This document shows, piece by piece, positions 10,026-21,096 of a stretch of DNA of 64,000 nucleotides. This stretch comes from Haliea sp. (GTDB lineage: Bacteria > Pseudomonadota > Gammaproteobacteria > Pseudomonadales > Halieaceae). The notes beneath the pieces were generated by a model. The model was not told the origin of the DNA. It saw only the letters and a program-made list of their open reading frames with translations, and made no database searches. The stretch covers positions 1 to 64,000 of the forward strand of contig PKDD01000139.1 in assembly GCA_002862465.1 (NCBI GenBank), written 5' to 3'. The translations under genes were made by a program, and so were the position numbers. Each line of letters opens with the position of its first letter. The stretch's first letter is position 1.

Positions 10026-12068
10026 CTATTTGACTTGCATGCCCGGCGTAGCCCCTGCATTAGGCTCTAAAAGGAAGATATCTTTGCCGCCGGGCCCCGC
10101 GGCTAGAACCATACCTTCCGATGTGCCAAAGCGCATTTTACGCGGTGCCAAATTAGCTACCAGTACCGTCAGTTTGCCTACTAAGTCTTCCGGTTGGTAG
10201 GCTGACTTTATGCCTGCAAATACTTGCCTGTGCCCTGCGCTTGTTCCTTCGCTGTCAAGGCTGAGCGTCAGCCGTAGTAATTTGTCGGCACCGTCAACGT
10301 GTTCAGCGGCGATGATTTCGGCGATTCTCAGGTCAATTTTAGCAAAGTCGTCAAACTCAATAGTGCTGTCCTGGGCGGGCGGGCTATTCATCCCGCCTGA
10401 TGGCAAGACCTCTGCGGCTTGGGCCTCCCTACTGGCCTCTACCATGGCTTCCACCTTTTTACTGTCGATACGCGTGAGGAGTGGCATAAATGTTGCCAAC
10501 TGCTGGCCTGTTAGCGGTGACTCCAGTGCCGTCCAATCTAGTGAGCAATTCAGAAATAGTTCTGCTTTTTCCGCCATAGCAGGCAGCACTGGCTTTAGGT
10601 AGATCATTAGGACTCGAAATAGGTTGATGCCAACGCTGCATACGTCGTGCACCTGCTGCTCAGTCCCATCCTGCTTAGCCAGTATCCATGGCTTTTTCTC
10701 ATCGATATATTGATTTGCCCTATCTGCCAGCGCCAGAATTTCACGCATTGCCTTGTTGAACTCTCGCTGTTCATACAATTCGGCGATGGCGCTGCCTTTG
10801 GCAATGAATTCCTGCAATAGCGCGGGTTCCGAACAATTGAGAGCAAGCTGGCTGTCAAAAGAGTTGCGCAAAAAGCCCGCGCACCGACTGGCGATATTCA
10901 CGACCTTGCCTACAATGTCGGAATTAACGCGTTGAATGAAGTCCTCCAGATTGAGATCGATGTCATCCACAGAGGCTGATAACTTAGCGGCAAAATAGTA
11001 ACGCAGGTACTCTGCATCAAGGTGCTCGAGATAGGTACTGGCTTTAATAAAGGTACCGCGACTCTTTGACATTTTGTGGCCATTAACGGTAAGGAAGCCG
11101 TGTGCATAGACTGCGGTGGGCGCGCGCAGTCCGGCCGAATGCAGCATGGCTGGCCAAAATAGACCGTGGAAGTTGATGATGTCTTTGCCGATGAAGTGGT
11201 ACAACTCAGTGTCAGTGCCGAGTGCCCAGTAGGGCTCAAAGTCGTGTCCGGTGCGATCGCAGTAATGTTGAAAGCTAGCAATATAGCCGATGGGGGCATC
11301 CAGCCAAACATAGAAATATTTACCGGGTTCGTCGGGGATCTCAAAACCGAAGTAGGGGGCGTCTCGGCTAATGTCCCACTCTTGCAAGCCGGCCTCGGTC
11401 CACTCCCGGAGCTTGTTTGCGACCTGTGGCTGCAGCGTATTAGAGTTAAGCCATTCTGTCAGCATTGACTCAAATTCAGGAAGCTTGAAGAATAAATGGG
11501 TAGACTCTTTTTCTATTGGCTTTGCTCCGGATAGAGCGGATACTGGATTGGTCAGTTCCATCGGGCTGTAGGTGGCCCCACAGGCTTCACAGTTATCACC
11601 GTACTGATCCTCAGCTTTGCAGCGTGGGCAAGTGCCTTTAATAAAGCGGTCAGCGAGAAATAGCTGTTTTTCCGGATCGAAGGCCTGCGTAATCGTCCGA
11701 GTGGCGATATGGTTGTTTTTTTTCAACTGCTGGTAGATAGCCTCACACCAGAAACGATTTTCTTCGCTGTGGGTGGTGTGAAAATTGTCAAAGTCTATTA
11801 AGAAGCCGGTGCTGTCGCGCAAATGTTCCTGCTTGATGTTGTCAATCTGCTGCTCGGTACTTATCCCTAATCTTTCTGCTGTCAGCATGATAGCGGTGCC
11901 GTGGGCGTCGTCGGCGCAGATGTAAATACAGTGGTGTCCTCGAGACTTCTGGAACCGCACCCAAATGTCGGTTTGCACCTGCTCTAGCAGATGTCCTAGA
12001 TGCAGAGAGCCATTGGCATATGGCAATGCGCTAGTGACTAGGATTTTGCGTGGAGCGGATGCTGCCAT
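10026..12068 (-). CDS. metG: Methionyl-tRNA synthetase
   Basis: [15 protein letters not shown] (HIGH), KMSKSRGTF (KMSKS), C-terminal tRNA-binding domain. Confidence 0.98.
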   Translation of the reverse strand: MAASAPRKILVTSALPYANGSLHLGHLLEQVQTDIWVRFQKSRGHHCIYICADDAHGTAIMLTAERLGISTEQQIDNIKQEHLRDSTGFLIDFDNFHTTHSEENRFWCEAIYQQLKKNNHIATRTITQAFDPEKQLFLADRFIKGTCPRCKAEDQYGDNCEACGATYSPMELTNPVSALSGAKPIEKESTHLFFKLPEFESMLTEWLNSNTLQPQVANKLREWTEAGLQEWDISRDAPYFGFEIPDEPGKYFYVWLDAPIGYIASFQHYCDRTGHDFEPYWALGTDTELYHFIGKDIINFHGLFWPAMLHSAGLRAPTAVYAHGFLTVNGHKMSKSRGTFIKASTYLEHLDAEYLRYYFAAKLSASVDDIDLNLEDFIQRVNSDIVGKVVNIASRCAGFLRNSFDSQLALNCSEPALLQEFIAKGSAIAELYEQREFNKAMREILALADRANQYIDEKKPWILAKQDGTEQQVHDVCSVGINLFRVLMIYLKPVLPAMAEKAELFLNCSLDWTALESPLTGQQLATFMPLLTRIDSKKVEAMVEASREAQAAEVLPSGGMNSPPAQDSTIEFDDFAKIDLRIAEIIAAEHVDGADKLLRLTLSLDSEGTSAGHRQVFAGIKSAYQPEDLVGKLTVLVANLAPRKMRFGTSEGMVLAAGPGGKDIFLLEPNAGATPGMQVK

Positions 12069-12150
12069 GTTGGTTATCTGCTTAATAAAACAGACTCTAT
12101 AATAGCGTTTTTGTGCCGGAGTTTCATCCGTCGCGGTTGTTAAGGTGGCA

Positions 12151-12179
12151 TTGTTGAACGCACAGCATATCTCTATACT
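12151..12179 (+). promoter_or_regulatory. Putative sigma70 promoter for mrp
   Basis: TTGTTG (12151-12156), 17-nt spacer, TATACT (12174-12179). Confidence 0.6.
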
Positions 12180-12237
12180 GACGGGCCGGAAATACTGTGG
12201 CCATTGGCGCGGTTCAGTCTCTTAGCGTTTAAAGGTA

Positions 12238-13056
12238 TTGATGAATCAGATTAAACACATTGTTGCAGTTGCTTCCGGTAAAGGAGGCGTAGGCAAGTCC
12301 ACTACGGCGGTTAATTTGGCGCTGGCTCTCAATGTCATGGGCTCGCGAGTGGGGCTGTTGGACGCAGATATTTATGGGCCCAGCCAACAGTTGATGCTCG
12401 GCATCCCCTCTGGCCACCGGCCCGAACAGCAAGGCGATCAGCATCTGCTGCCTGTCGAGGTTTACGGTTTAAAGACCATGTCTATGGGGTATTTGGTGGA
12501 TGACCGTACTCCGATGGTGTGGCGAGGGCCGATGGCGGGCGGCGCTCTTGCGCAAATGCTGGAACAGACTATCTGGGGTGAACTCGACTATCTGGTAATT
12601 GATATGCCGCCGGGAACAGGGGACATTCAACTTACCCTATCGCAGAAGGCTAAGGTAGCCGGAGCGGTAATCGTGACTACACCACAGGATATCGCGTTAT
12701 TAGACGCACGCAAAGGTATCGAGATGTTCCGTAAAGTCGACGTCCCAGTACTGGGAGTTATAGAGAATATGTCGGTGCATATTTGCAGTCAATGCGGACA
12801 TCATGAGCATATTTTTGGCCAGCAGGGTGGAGATCGTATTTCAAAAGATTATGGTGTGCGATTGTTAGCCTGTTTGCCGCTGACGCTGTCCATACGAGAG
12901 CAGACGGATGCAGGCTGCCCCACCGTGGCGGCTGCCCCTCAATCGCCTGAGGCTAGACTGTATTTGGATGCTGCGGCCGCGGTACAAGAGGCTTTAGCAG
13001 CCCAAGAAGACAGCGGCGGACGTCAGTTTCCCGAAATAACAATTTCTGACGACTAA
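12238..13056 (+). CDS. apbC: Iron-sulfur cluster carrier protein, Mrp/ApbC family
   Basis: GKGGVGKSTTAVNLALAL, DADIYGPSQ, CSQCGHHEHIFG. Confidence 0.94.
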   Translation: MMNQIKHIVAVASGKGGVGKSTTAVNLALALNVMGSRVGLLDADIYGPSQQLMLGIPSGHRPEQQGDQHLLPVEVYGLKTMSMGYLVDDRTPMVWRGPMAGGALAQMLEQTIWGELDYLVIDMPPGTGDIQLTLSQKAKVAGAVIVTTPQDIALLDARKGIEMFRKVDVPVLGVIENMSVHICSQCGHHEHIFGQQGGDRISKDYGVRLLACLPLTLSIREQTDAGCPTVAAAPQSPEARLYLDAAAAVQEALAAQEDSGGRQFPEITISDD

Positions 13057-13080
13057 CCATAGCGGACGGGTGAATTACGC

Positions 13081-13647
13081 ATGAGTATCAAGGCAGATAG
13101 GTGGATTCGTGAAATGGCCACTCAGCATGGCATGATTGAGCCGTTTGAGGCCGGCCAGGTGCGCGCTGATGGTGACAAACGGCTTATTTCTTATGGCACA
13201 TCTAGCTATGGCTACGATGTGAGGTGCTCACCTGAGTTTAAAGTGTTTACCAATATTAATTCGGCAACGGTCGATCCGAAACGCTTTGATGATGGCAGCT
13301 TTGTGGATGTTTTAGATGACGTTTGCGTTATTCCACCGAATTCCTTTGCGCTAGCAAGTACCGTGGAATACTTCCGTATTCCGCGCAATGTACTGACCAT
13401 CTGTCTCGGAAAGTCGACCTATGCTCGTTGTGGCATTATCGTCAATGTAACGCCACTAGAGCCCGAGTGGGAAGGCCATGTGACGTTAGAGTTCTCTAAT
13501 ACGACTACCTTGCCGGCGAAGATTTATGCCAATGAGGGGGTCGCGCAAATGCTATTCTTTGAGTCTGATGAGGTCTGTGAAGTGAGTTATAAGGATCGTG
13601 GAGGCAAGTATCAGGGCCAGCGCGGGGTGACTCTGCCGAAGGCGTGA
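13081..13647 (+). CDS. dcd: dCTP deaminase
   Basis: [52 protein letters not shown]. Confidence 0.97.
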   Translation: MSIKADRWIREMATQHGMIEPFEAGQVRADGDKRLISYGTSSYGYDVRCSPEFKVFTNINSATVDPKRFDDGSFVDVLDDVCVIPPNSFALASTVEYFRIPRNVLTICLGKSTYARCGIIVNVTPLEPEWEGHVTLEFSNTTTLPAKIYANEGVAQMLFFESDEVCEVSYKDRGGKYQGQRGVTLPKA

Positions 13648-13674
13648 ATCTTGCTAACGCGGATGTCACTAGCG

Positions 13675-14334
13675 TCAGCCTGCCGCGTATTGAATGCCCG
13701 TTGTTGGAATCGTCCGCCCGTCCAGCACTGCCTCGTTGTCAGTCAACTGTAATCTGCCCTGCAAGTACCAGCGCACGGCTAGAGGGTAGATTATGTGCTC
13801 CTGCAGTGACACTTTAGCGGCCAGAGTCTCGGCAGTATCATCGGATACAATTGGCACCCGGCATTGAAGTATAGGCGGCCCACCATCGAGTTCCTGCGTC
13901 ACAAAATGTACTGTGGCTCCGGCCTCGCAGTCGCCTGCATCCAAGGCACGCTGATGCGTGTGCAATCCGGGGTGTTTAGGGAGTAGGGACGGATGAATAT
14001 TCAATAGACGGCCAGCAAACGGCTCGACTAGCACCGGCGTCAGAATTCGCATAAAACCCGCCAGCACGACCAGGTCAATTGAGAAGGCGTAAAGTTCATC
14101 GACCATGGCTTCGTCGAATTCTTCGCGCGTTGCAAAGTTGCGGTGATCGATAACACGAGTGGCAAGCCCGGCATTCTCTGCGCGCTGCAGGCCAGCAGTG
14201 TCAGGATTGTTACTAATAACAATGCCGATTTGAGCGTCCAATTCTGCACATGCGCAAGCGTCGATAAAAGCTTGCAAATTCGTTCCATGTCCGGAGATCA
14301 GTATGGCGAGGCGGGGCGGTACCAGTGAACTCAC
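13675..14334 (-). CDS. purN: Phosphoribosylglycinamide formyltransferase
   Basis: [37 protein letters not shown]. Confidence 0.96.
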   Translation of the reverse strand: MSSLVPPRLAILISGHGTNLQAFIDACACAELDAQIGIVISNNPDTAGLQRAENAGLATRVIDHRNFATREEFDEAMVDELYAFSIDLVVLAGFMRILTPVLVEPFAGRLLNIHPSLLPKHPGLHTHQRALDAGDCEAGATVHFVTQELDGGPPILQCRVPIVSDDTAETLAAKVSLQEHIIYPLAVRWYLQGRLQLTDNEAVLDGRTIPTTGIQYAAG

Positions 14335-15371
14335 GGCAGCAGTTTTACCTGATCATCTCCAGGGACAATACGGCCCATTTCCCAGGCGTGGTGTCCCGCT
14401 GCGGTAAGGAGTGACAGGGCTTTTCTCACATGTTGAGGCGCGATACATACCACCATGCCAACCCCGCAGTTAAAGGTGCGATACATCTCAGTTGTTTCTA
14501 TCCTGCCCTGACTCTGCAGCCATTGGAATATCTCAGGCCATTGCCAACTGGCAGTTTCGATCAGCGCGCTGCAGTTTTTTGGAAGGACACGGGGCAGGTT
14601 TTCCAGCAGCCCACCGCCGGTAATATGGGATAGAGCTTTCACCGGTATTTCTGTAAACAATGCCAGCAGGGCTTTGACGTAGATTGTGGTGGGAGTCATT
14701 AGTGCCTGGCCGAGTGTGGTCTTACCAAGCGTTTGCTGTAAATCTGCATCGCCCACCTCTAATATTTTCCGGATCAGCGAGTAGCCGTTGGAGTGTGGCC
14801 CACTGCTTTCAATGCCCACTAATATATCGCCTGTAGCCACTGTGCTGCCGTCGATAATCGCTGATTTTTCCACCACACCCACACAAAATCCCGCTAGGTC
14901 ATAATCGTCACCCTGATACATGCCTGGCATTTCTGCCGTCTCGCCGCCGACCAGAGCACAACCTGCCAACTCGCATCCTGCGCCAATGCCAGTCACTACA
15001 GCTGCCGCAGTATTCACGTTAAGTGCGCCGGTGGCATAATAATCTAGAAAGAAAAGGGGCTCTGCGCCCGCCACCACAAGGTCGTTGACGCACATAGCGA
15101 CCAGGTCTATCCCTATCGTATCGTGAATGCCCATTTTCATTGCCAATCGAAGTTTGGTGCCTACGCCATCCGTACCTGACACGAGTACTGGTTGTTTATA
15201 ACCGGTCGGGATTTCACATAGAGCGCCGAATCCGCCGAGGCCACCCATGACCTCCGGTCGCATTGTGCGGCCTGAGACCCCTTTAATCCGCTCGACCAGT
15301 TCGTTGCCTGCGTCAATATTGACGCCTGCATCCTTATAACTCAGGGTGTTCTTTGTATTCTCAGCGGTCAT
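14331..15371 (-). CDS. purM: Phosphoribosylformylglycinamidine cyclo-ligase (start likely [17 protein letters not shown])
   Basis: [39 protein letters not shown] extends to 15488. Confidence 0.96.
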   Translation of the reverse strand: MTAENTKNTLSYKDAGVNIDAGNELVERIKGVSGRTMRPEVMGGLGGFGALCEIPTGYKQPVLVSGTDGVGTKLRLAMKMGIHDTIGIDLVAMCVNDLVVAGAEPLFFLDYYATGALNVNTAAAVVTGIGAGCELAGCALVGGETAEMPGMYQGDDYDLAGFCVGVVEKSAIIDGSTVATGDILVGIESSGPHSNGYSLIRKILEVGDADLQQTLGKTTLGQALMTPTTIYVKALLALFTEIPVKALSHITGGGLLENLPRVLPKNCSALIETASWQWPEIFQWLQSQGRIETTEMYRTFNCGVGMVVCIAPQHVRKALSLLTAAGHHAWEMGRIVPGDDQVKLLP

Positions 15372-15605
15372 TACTCGGATTCCAGTGAAATATTGCCTGA
15401 TGGATAGGATTGGGTATTTTATCGCGCATGATACGTGAACGCACTCACCAATTGCTGTTAGTGACTCAGTCCTATCGATTTTTGTCATATGTATTTTTGC
15501 CGGATATTAGCGGTTTCAGTTCGGGATCACTCTTTGAAGGCAGAATATGCCTGACGCAGGCTAGTGCTGTTACACTGCGTCTGGGCGGAAGACTTGGAGA
15601 ATGTG

Positions 15606-16655
15606 GTGAAAGCGACACGATTAGCATTGATGCATTTACTGCTGTCTCTGCTGTTTGCAGGAAATGCTTGGGCGGAGATGGTCCGAGATCTGCATTCTGC
15701 CAGTGTGTTTGTAGCAAACCAGAGCTCTAGGGCGCTAACGGCTGCGTCGAGTCAGGCGCTGGCTGAAGTGTTGGTGAAGGTGTCTGGCTCTCGTTTACTA
15801 CTTGCCGACCCAGCCATCGTTGAGGCTTTGTCAGATTCCCGTGCGAACGTACAGCAGTACGTTTATACGCGCAATGAGCCGCCCGCAGTCGGGTTTTCGG
15901 TGAGGTTTGAGTTTGATGGTGACTATGTCGCTGACCTAGTGAGACAAGCGGGTGCGCCGCTGTGGACGGCGAGTCGTCCGTTGGTGTTGGCATGGGTGGT
16001 CGTTGAAGATGAACAGGGTCGGCATTTTGTCGATAGGGATAATTGGCCTGAGCAGGCGCAGGTGTTAATCGATGAGTTTTCCCGTCGAGGCGTCCCGGTG
16101 CAGCTTCCCGTGTTTGATCTAGAGGATATGTCAGCGTTGAGCCTCAATGACGTATGGCGTCTAAATTCAGCTGTTATCCAAAAGGCCTCGGCCCGTTATA
16201 ACGCACAAGATATTATCGCGGGCCGCCTGGCGGAGGTGGGCGTGGGGAAATCCGCGGGAGATTGGCGCTATTTTTATCGAGACGAGCGGGTCAACCGATC
16301 TGTCACCGTTGATGATCTGCAAGCATTTATGCGTGATGGTGTTAATCTTGTCGCCAAAGAAATCTCTGCCAGATATGCCGTGGCGCCCACTACTGGTGAA
16401 GACGGGGCTATGCTTATGTCGGTCATCGGTGTATTTACTTATGCAGACTACTCAGCTATTGCGAGTTGGTTGGAAAACCTGGAGTTGATAGAAGAAGTTG
16501 TTATCGAAAGGGTACAGGGAGATAGCATTCGCTTTCGTCTGCGAGCACAGACAGATGCCGAACAATTGGCGCCGATCATAGAGCTTAATGAAAATCTCGC
16601 ACTTGTTCCGACAACTGAGTTAGATGCGGTGTTGAGCTACCGATGGCAGCGGTAG
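15606..16655 (+). CDS. DUF2066 domain-containing protein with signal peptide
   Basis: Located between purM and hda as in related genomes; VANQSSRALTAASSQALAEVLVKVSGS; start GTG inferred, ORF from 15564. Confidence 0.8.
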   Translation: MKATRLALMHLLLSLLFAGNAWAEMVRDLHSASVFVANQSSRALTAASSQALAEVLVKVSGSRLLLADPAIVEALSDSRANVQQYVYTRNEPPAVGFSVRFEFDGDYVADLVRQAGAPLWTASRPLVLAWVVVEDEQGRHFVDRDNWPEQAQVLIDEFSRRGVPVQLPVFDLEDMSALSLNDVWRLNSAVIQKASARYNAQDIIAGRLAEVGVGKSAGDWRYFYRDERVNRSVTVDDLQAFMRDGVNLVAKEISARYAVAPTTGEDGAMLMSVIGVFTYADYSAIASWLENLELIEEVVIERVQGDSIRFRLRAQTDAEQLAPIIELNENLALVPTTELDAVLSYRWQR

Positions 16656-17374
16656 ATCCCCCCCTAGACGCCGCAGGGCATTCGCCCAAGCGGCAACTAT
16701 CGCTGGAGGTGCGCTTGCGCGACGACGCCACGCTAGATAACTTTTTGGCGCTGCCGAATATTCAGCCGCTGGTGGCGGCGTTGCAGGCCCAAATGGACCC
16801 CGCTGGAGAATCGATTATTTACTTGTACGGTCCAGCTGGCGTGGGAAAGTCTCATCTGTTGCAGGCAAGCTGTCACGAGGCCGGAGTCGAAGCGATTTAC
16901 CTGCCGCTATCGGATCTGCGCCAGTATGCACCGCAGGACGTGTTGCAGGGGGTTGCAACCCTGAATCGTATCTGCATCGATGATATTCACGTGGTGCTAG
17001 GTGATAAGAACTGGGAGCAAGCTTTGTTCAATTTGTATAACGACGCTCGCCAGCGCGGGTCTCGATTGATCGTGGCGGGGGATGCTGCTCCGCGGTCGCT
17101 GGCCGTCAATTTGGCAGATCTGCGTTCGCGTTTGTCTTGGGGTATTGTCTACCAATTGTCGCAGCCGGAAGACGAGGATAAACAGGCTATCTTGCAATTT
17201 CGAGCCAGCCGCAGGGGCTTGTCTCTGACGCCAAGCGTCGCATCTTATATTGTCAGCCACGCGCCGCGGGCCATGGATCAGCTTTTACAGGTGTTAGAGA
17301 CATTAGATAAGGCTTCTCTGGCCGAAAAGAGGTCATTATCTATCCCATTTGTCAAAGAAGCGTTTAAGTGGTAA
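16643..17374 (+). CDS. hda: DnaA regulatory inactivator Hda
   Basis: LYGPAGVGKSHLLQA, ICIDDIHVV, DnaA-like AAA+ domain. Confidence 0.93.
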   Translation: MAAVDPPLDAAGHSPKRQLSLEVRLRDDATLDNFLALPNIQPLVAALQAQMDPAGESIIYLYGPAGVGKSHLLQASCHEAGVEAIYLPLSDLRQYAPQDVLQGVATLNRICIDDIHVVLGDKNWEQALFNLYNDARQRGSRLIVAGDAAPRSLAVNLADLRSRLSWGIVYQLSQPEDEDKQAILQFRASRRGLSLTPSVASYIVSHAPRAMDQLLQVLETLDKASLAEKRSLSIPFVKEAFKW

Positions 17375-17694
17375 ATCACTGCTAAATCAAAGAATTGCGG
17401 GGGTATCCGACGTCCCGCGCATTGGCGTTGGCCACATCATGGAAATAAGGCAGATGAAGTGTTCTTCGTGCCTTGTTTTAGTCGAGGTGTGTAACCTATC
17501 TCACCTCTTCTATTGCTTTGCGCATTGCTTGAGCATCAGTCGCGCCGCTGCTGGAAGCTATATTTTTGACGCGGTGTGGTGAGGTGTTCGCAATCAACAG
17601 GCTTAGTCGCCACATTTAGTTCTGCCGAGCCAGCAGTATTAAAAATAATCGCGCTTGCGATGTGCTCAAAGGTCGGCGAGAAGCGCCTCTAAGT

Positions 17695-18396
17695 TCAGCT
17701 TTCCTTTTGGCCGAGGTTGGCGTGCAGCACCGCGCCATTGATAACTGGATTGTGATGGGCCCAGCGAATCAGTTCGGCGATTTCCTCGGGTTCGATGAGC
17801 CGGTTAAAGCTGTTCATTGCGGCAACGCCTGCCTCAATTGCAGGGTCAGTTCCCAGATGTGTGCGCAACATTTCGGTGTCGGTGAAGCCAGGGCAGATCA
17901 TGGCGGTATGAAGACCACTACCCATCAGGTCTTGGCAGGTAGCCCGCATCATTCCGAGTTGGGCGTGCTTGCTGATAACATAGCTGAAAGAGCCTGGCAC
18001 AGCTTTCTCTGACAGCGTAGAGCCAATATATAATATACTTGATGATGCCGGCATGAGGGGCAGAAGGTGCTGATTAAGACTGTTCACGGCAACCACGTTG
18101 GTTGCCATCACTTGGTTCAGGCTGTCACTGCTGCAGTTGTCGACGCTGTCTTTTTTCATCTGACTGGCATTATGGATTAAGGTCGCCTCAGAGCAGTCTG
18201 GCAAGGCTTCTTTTAGCGTGTCGCAGGCAGCATCAATAGACGCTTGGTTGCTAAGATCGCAAAAGATACTAGTAACACCGTCTATAGTGCACTCGCGACG
18301 AGCGAGATTGAATACGCTAAACCCCTCATTGCGGAATGTTTGAGCTGCTGCGCTTCCTATTCCGACGCTGGCACCGGTGATAATTGCTACTTTCAT
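17695..18396 (-). CDS. Short-chain dehydrogenase/reductase
   Basis: TGASVGIG Rossmann motif, LIHNAS, YVISK catalytic YxxxK. Confidence 0.9.
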   Translation of the reverse strand: MKVAIITGASVGIGSAAAQTFRNEGFSVFNLARRECTIDGVTSIFCDLSNQASIDAACDTLKEALPDCSEATLIHNASQMKKDSVDNCSSDSLNQVMATNVVAVNSLNQHLLPLMPASSSILYIGSTLSEKAVPGSFSYVISKHAQLGMMRATCQDLMGSGLHTAMICPGFTDTEMLRTHLGTDPAIEAGVAAMNSFNRLIEPEEIAELIRWAHHNPVINGAVLHANLGQKES

Positions 18397-18512
18397 TTTC
18401 TATAATCCTTAACGCCTAATGAGGCGTTTTACAGCCATGCTGTGCCTTTAAAAGAATGAGGCTCCGTGATTTCTACCGTGACGTCAAGCGGTCGCTCCGT
18501 TAGAATAGAGAG

Positions 18513-18995
18513 ATGGAAGAATTGACCACATTGTACATTGATAAGGAAAGCCACAAGTTTTCTGCGGCTCATTATACTATTTTTTCTGCGACAGAACGTG
18601 AGCGCTTGCACGGGCATAACTATTCAGTCTCAGCAAAAATTGTAGCTCCGATGGGCGATAACGGATTTTCAGCAGATTATAATGTGTATAAGAACCGCCT
18701 CGCGGCGCTGTGTGACGAATTAGACGAGTATACGCTGCTGGCCGGGGAATCCCCGTATCAGGAGGTTGTTGAGTCTGGCTCCTGTTATTGCGTGCGATAC
18801 GACAGCGAGGAGATATTGTTTCTGCAGAGTGACACAAAAGTGCTGCCCATTCGAAATGCCACTGTTGAGGAGTTTTCTCGCTATCTGCTGAGCAAATTAC
18901 TTGATCAGAGTGCGGGTGATGATTTGCGCGAAGTTGAACTTTGTGTCGCCTCTGGACCCGGGCAAAAGGGCTGTACTCTCTGGTACAGCGATTGA
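18513..18995 (+). CDS. 6-pyruvoyl-tetrahydropterin synthase / 6-carboxytetrahydropterin synthase family protein
   Basis: FSAAHY and ERLHGHNYSV zinc-binding motifs; LLPIRNATVEEFSRYL. Confidence 0.85.
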   Translation: MEELTTLYIDKESHKFSAAHYTIFSATERERLHGHNYSVSAKIVAPMGDNGFSADYNVYKNRLAALCDELDEYTLLAGESPYQEVVESGSCYCVRYDSEEILFLQSDTKVLPIRNATVEEFSRYLLSKLLDQSAGDDLREVELCVASGPGQKGCTLWYSD

Positions 18996-19007
18996 CACGG
19001 GCCGTCG

Positions 19008-21044
19008 CTATTGGCCGTTAATACCGCAGTGGCGAAGCAACGCGTCAACGCGAGGCTCGCGCCCTCTGAAGGCAATAAATAGTTCCATCGGCTCTTTTGA
19101 TCCACCTGCTTCAAGGATGCTTGTTCTGAAGGCAGCACCGGTCTCCGCGTTGAAGATACCGTCTTCTTCAAAGCGCGAGAATGCATCTGCTGACAGCACT
19201 TCTGCCCATTTATAGCTATAGTATCCCGCGGCATAGCCGCCAGCGAAGATGTGGGAGAAAGCATTTTGGAAGCGGTTAAACACGGGTGGTGAGGTGATCG
19301 CTACCTGCTGTCGTATCGTATCTAAAAGGTCCTGCACTGTGTCAAAAGCGCCACTACCCCATTCTCGGTGCAGGCGGAAGTCGAAGAGTGAAAACTCCAA
19401 CTGTCGCATCATCGTCATGCCGGATTGAAAATTACGTGCCGACAACAATTTATCCAGCAATGCCTCTGGCAGTGCTTCCCCTGTCTCATAATGACCCGAA
19501 ATAAATGCGAGAGCCTCACGTTCCCAACACCAATTTTCTAGAAACTGACTAGGCAACTCGACCGCATCCCAAGCAACCCCATTAATACCAGACACCGCCG
19601 CTACCGTCTGGCGTGTCAACATGTGATGCAAGCCATGGCCGAACTCATGGAATAGCGTAGTGAGTTCATTATGGGTTAGCAATGCTGGACTGTCCCCCAC
19701 TGGAGGGGTGAAGTTACACACTAAATAGGCAACGGGGATTTGCAGGCCGTCGGGAGTTTCGCGCCGCACTCGGCAGTCATCCATCCAGGCTCCACCGCGT
19801 TTATGCGCGCGAGCATACAGGTCGAGAAAGAAGCGGGCGATGACTTTACCACCGGACAGTAACTCGAACAGCTTGACGTCAGGGTGATAAGAATCAAAGT
19901 GCTCCACTGCATTAACATCAATGCCGTAAAGACGCCGCACCACTTCAAACAGGCCTGGCAGAACCCGGTCTGCTGGGAGGTAGGGTCGGATGTCTTCTTG
20001 CGACACTGCATAGAGATTTTGACGTAATTTTTCGCTGTAGTAGCCAACGTCCCAAGATTGCAGTTCAGTGAGACCACTTTCATCTCTCGCAAATTCTACT
20101 AGCTGGGCCCATTCCTGTCTCGCCTGAGGCAGGGTCTGTTCCGCCAACTGGTGGAGGAAATCCACAACGCTGGCCGGAGATTCTGCCATCTTTGTCGCCA
20201 AGGATAGTTCTGCGTAGTTTTCAAATCCGAGCAACCGCGAAAGCTCACCGCGTAGCTGCATCGTATCCGTGATGAGCGCCGTATTGTCCCACTGACCCGC
20301 GTTAGGGCCTAACTCTGACGCCCTGGTACAGTGTGCGGTGTAGACCTCTTGGCGCAGGTCCCGATCATCGCAGTAGTTTAGTACGGGTGACAATGATGGG
20401 AACTCGAGGTTAATCAGGTAGTTCTCCTGCCCCGCTGCTGTCGCCGCCTGTTTCGCGCTGGCCATTGCCGTCTCTGGCAGGCCACTCAGTTGCCCTGCCG
20501 TTACCTGCTTGGACCAGGCATTTGTAGCGTCCAGGACGTTCTCTCCGAATTCACTGCCAAGCTTAGACAAGCGCTGTCGCAGTTCGCCGTATCGGGTTTT
20601 CTTGTCTGATGGTAGGGCAACCCCGGCAAGTCGGAAATCCCGCAGTGCTTGATCGATGGCTTTTTTTTGCGCTGTATCTAGAGCTGCGAAAGCCTCTGCG
20701 TTGGCTATTTGTTGGTAGGCGGCACACAGTTCACTATGCTGCCCCATCCATGTGCTGTATTCAGAGAGTAATGGCAGACAGGCATTGTAGGCTTCGCGCA
20801 AGGTTTCACTGTTGCACACGCTATTCAGGTGCGACACCGGTGACCAAGTCTTAGCCAGTGTGTCCTCAAGCTCTTCTATGGGCTGCAGAAGATTGTCCCA
20901 TGTGTAATCTTCATCATTGGCTAACAGCGCTTCAATACCGAGTTTATTGTTCTCGATCAGTTGCCGGATAGCCGGTTCTACGTGCTCCGGTTCAATGCGT
21001 GAAAAAGGCGGTAGCAGGTGCGGTTCAAGTAAAGGATTAGGCAT
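19008..21044 (-). CDS. prlC: Oligopeptidase A (M3 family)
   Basis: TLFHEFGHGLHHML zinc metallopeptidase motif. Confidence 0.95.
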   Translation of the reverse strand: MPNPLLEPHLLPPFSRIEPEHVEPAIRQLIENNKLGIEALLANDEDYTWDNLLQPIEELEDTLAKTWSPVSHLNSVCNSETLREAYNACLPLLSEYSTWMGQHSELCAAYQQIANAEAFAALDTAQKKAIDQALRDFRLAGVALPSDKKTRYGELRQRLSKLGSEFGENVLDATNAWSKQVTAGQLSGLPETAMASAKQAATAAGQENYLINLEFPSLSPVLNYCDDRDLRQEVYTAHCTRASELGPNAGQWDNTALITDTMQLRGELSRLLGFENYAELSLATKMAESPASVVDFLHQLAEQTLPQARQEWAQLVEFARDESGLTELQSWDVGYYSEKLRQNLYAVSQEDIRPYLPADRVLPGLFEVVRRLYGIDVNAVEHFDSYHPDVKLFELLSGGKVIARFFLDLYARAHKRGGAWMDDCRVRRETPDGLQIPVAYLVCNFTPPVGDSPALLTHNELTTLFHEFGHGLHHMLTRQTVAAVSGINGVAWDAVELPSQFLENWCWEREALAFISGHYETGEALPEALLDKLLSARNFQSGMTMMRQLEFSLFDFRLHREWGSGAFDTVQDLLDTIRQQVAITSPPVFNRFQNAFSHIFAGGYAAGYYSYKWAEVLSADAFSRFEEDGIFNAETGAAFRTSILEAGGSKEPMELFIAFRGREPRVDALLRHCGINGQ

Positions 21045-21096
21045 AGTGTTATTTTCCAGCTGATATTCAATGCATGTTTCTGAATAAAATCAGAAA

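Noticed and set aside
17349-17582. 77-aa + strand ORF after hda
   Set aside because: Starts inside the hda 3' end in another frame; translation lacks a protein-like pattern
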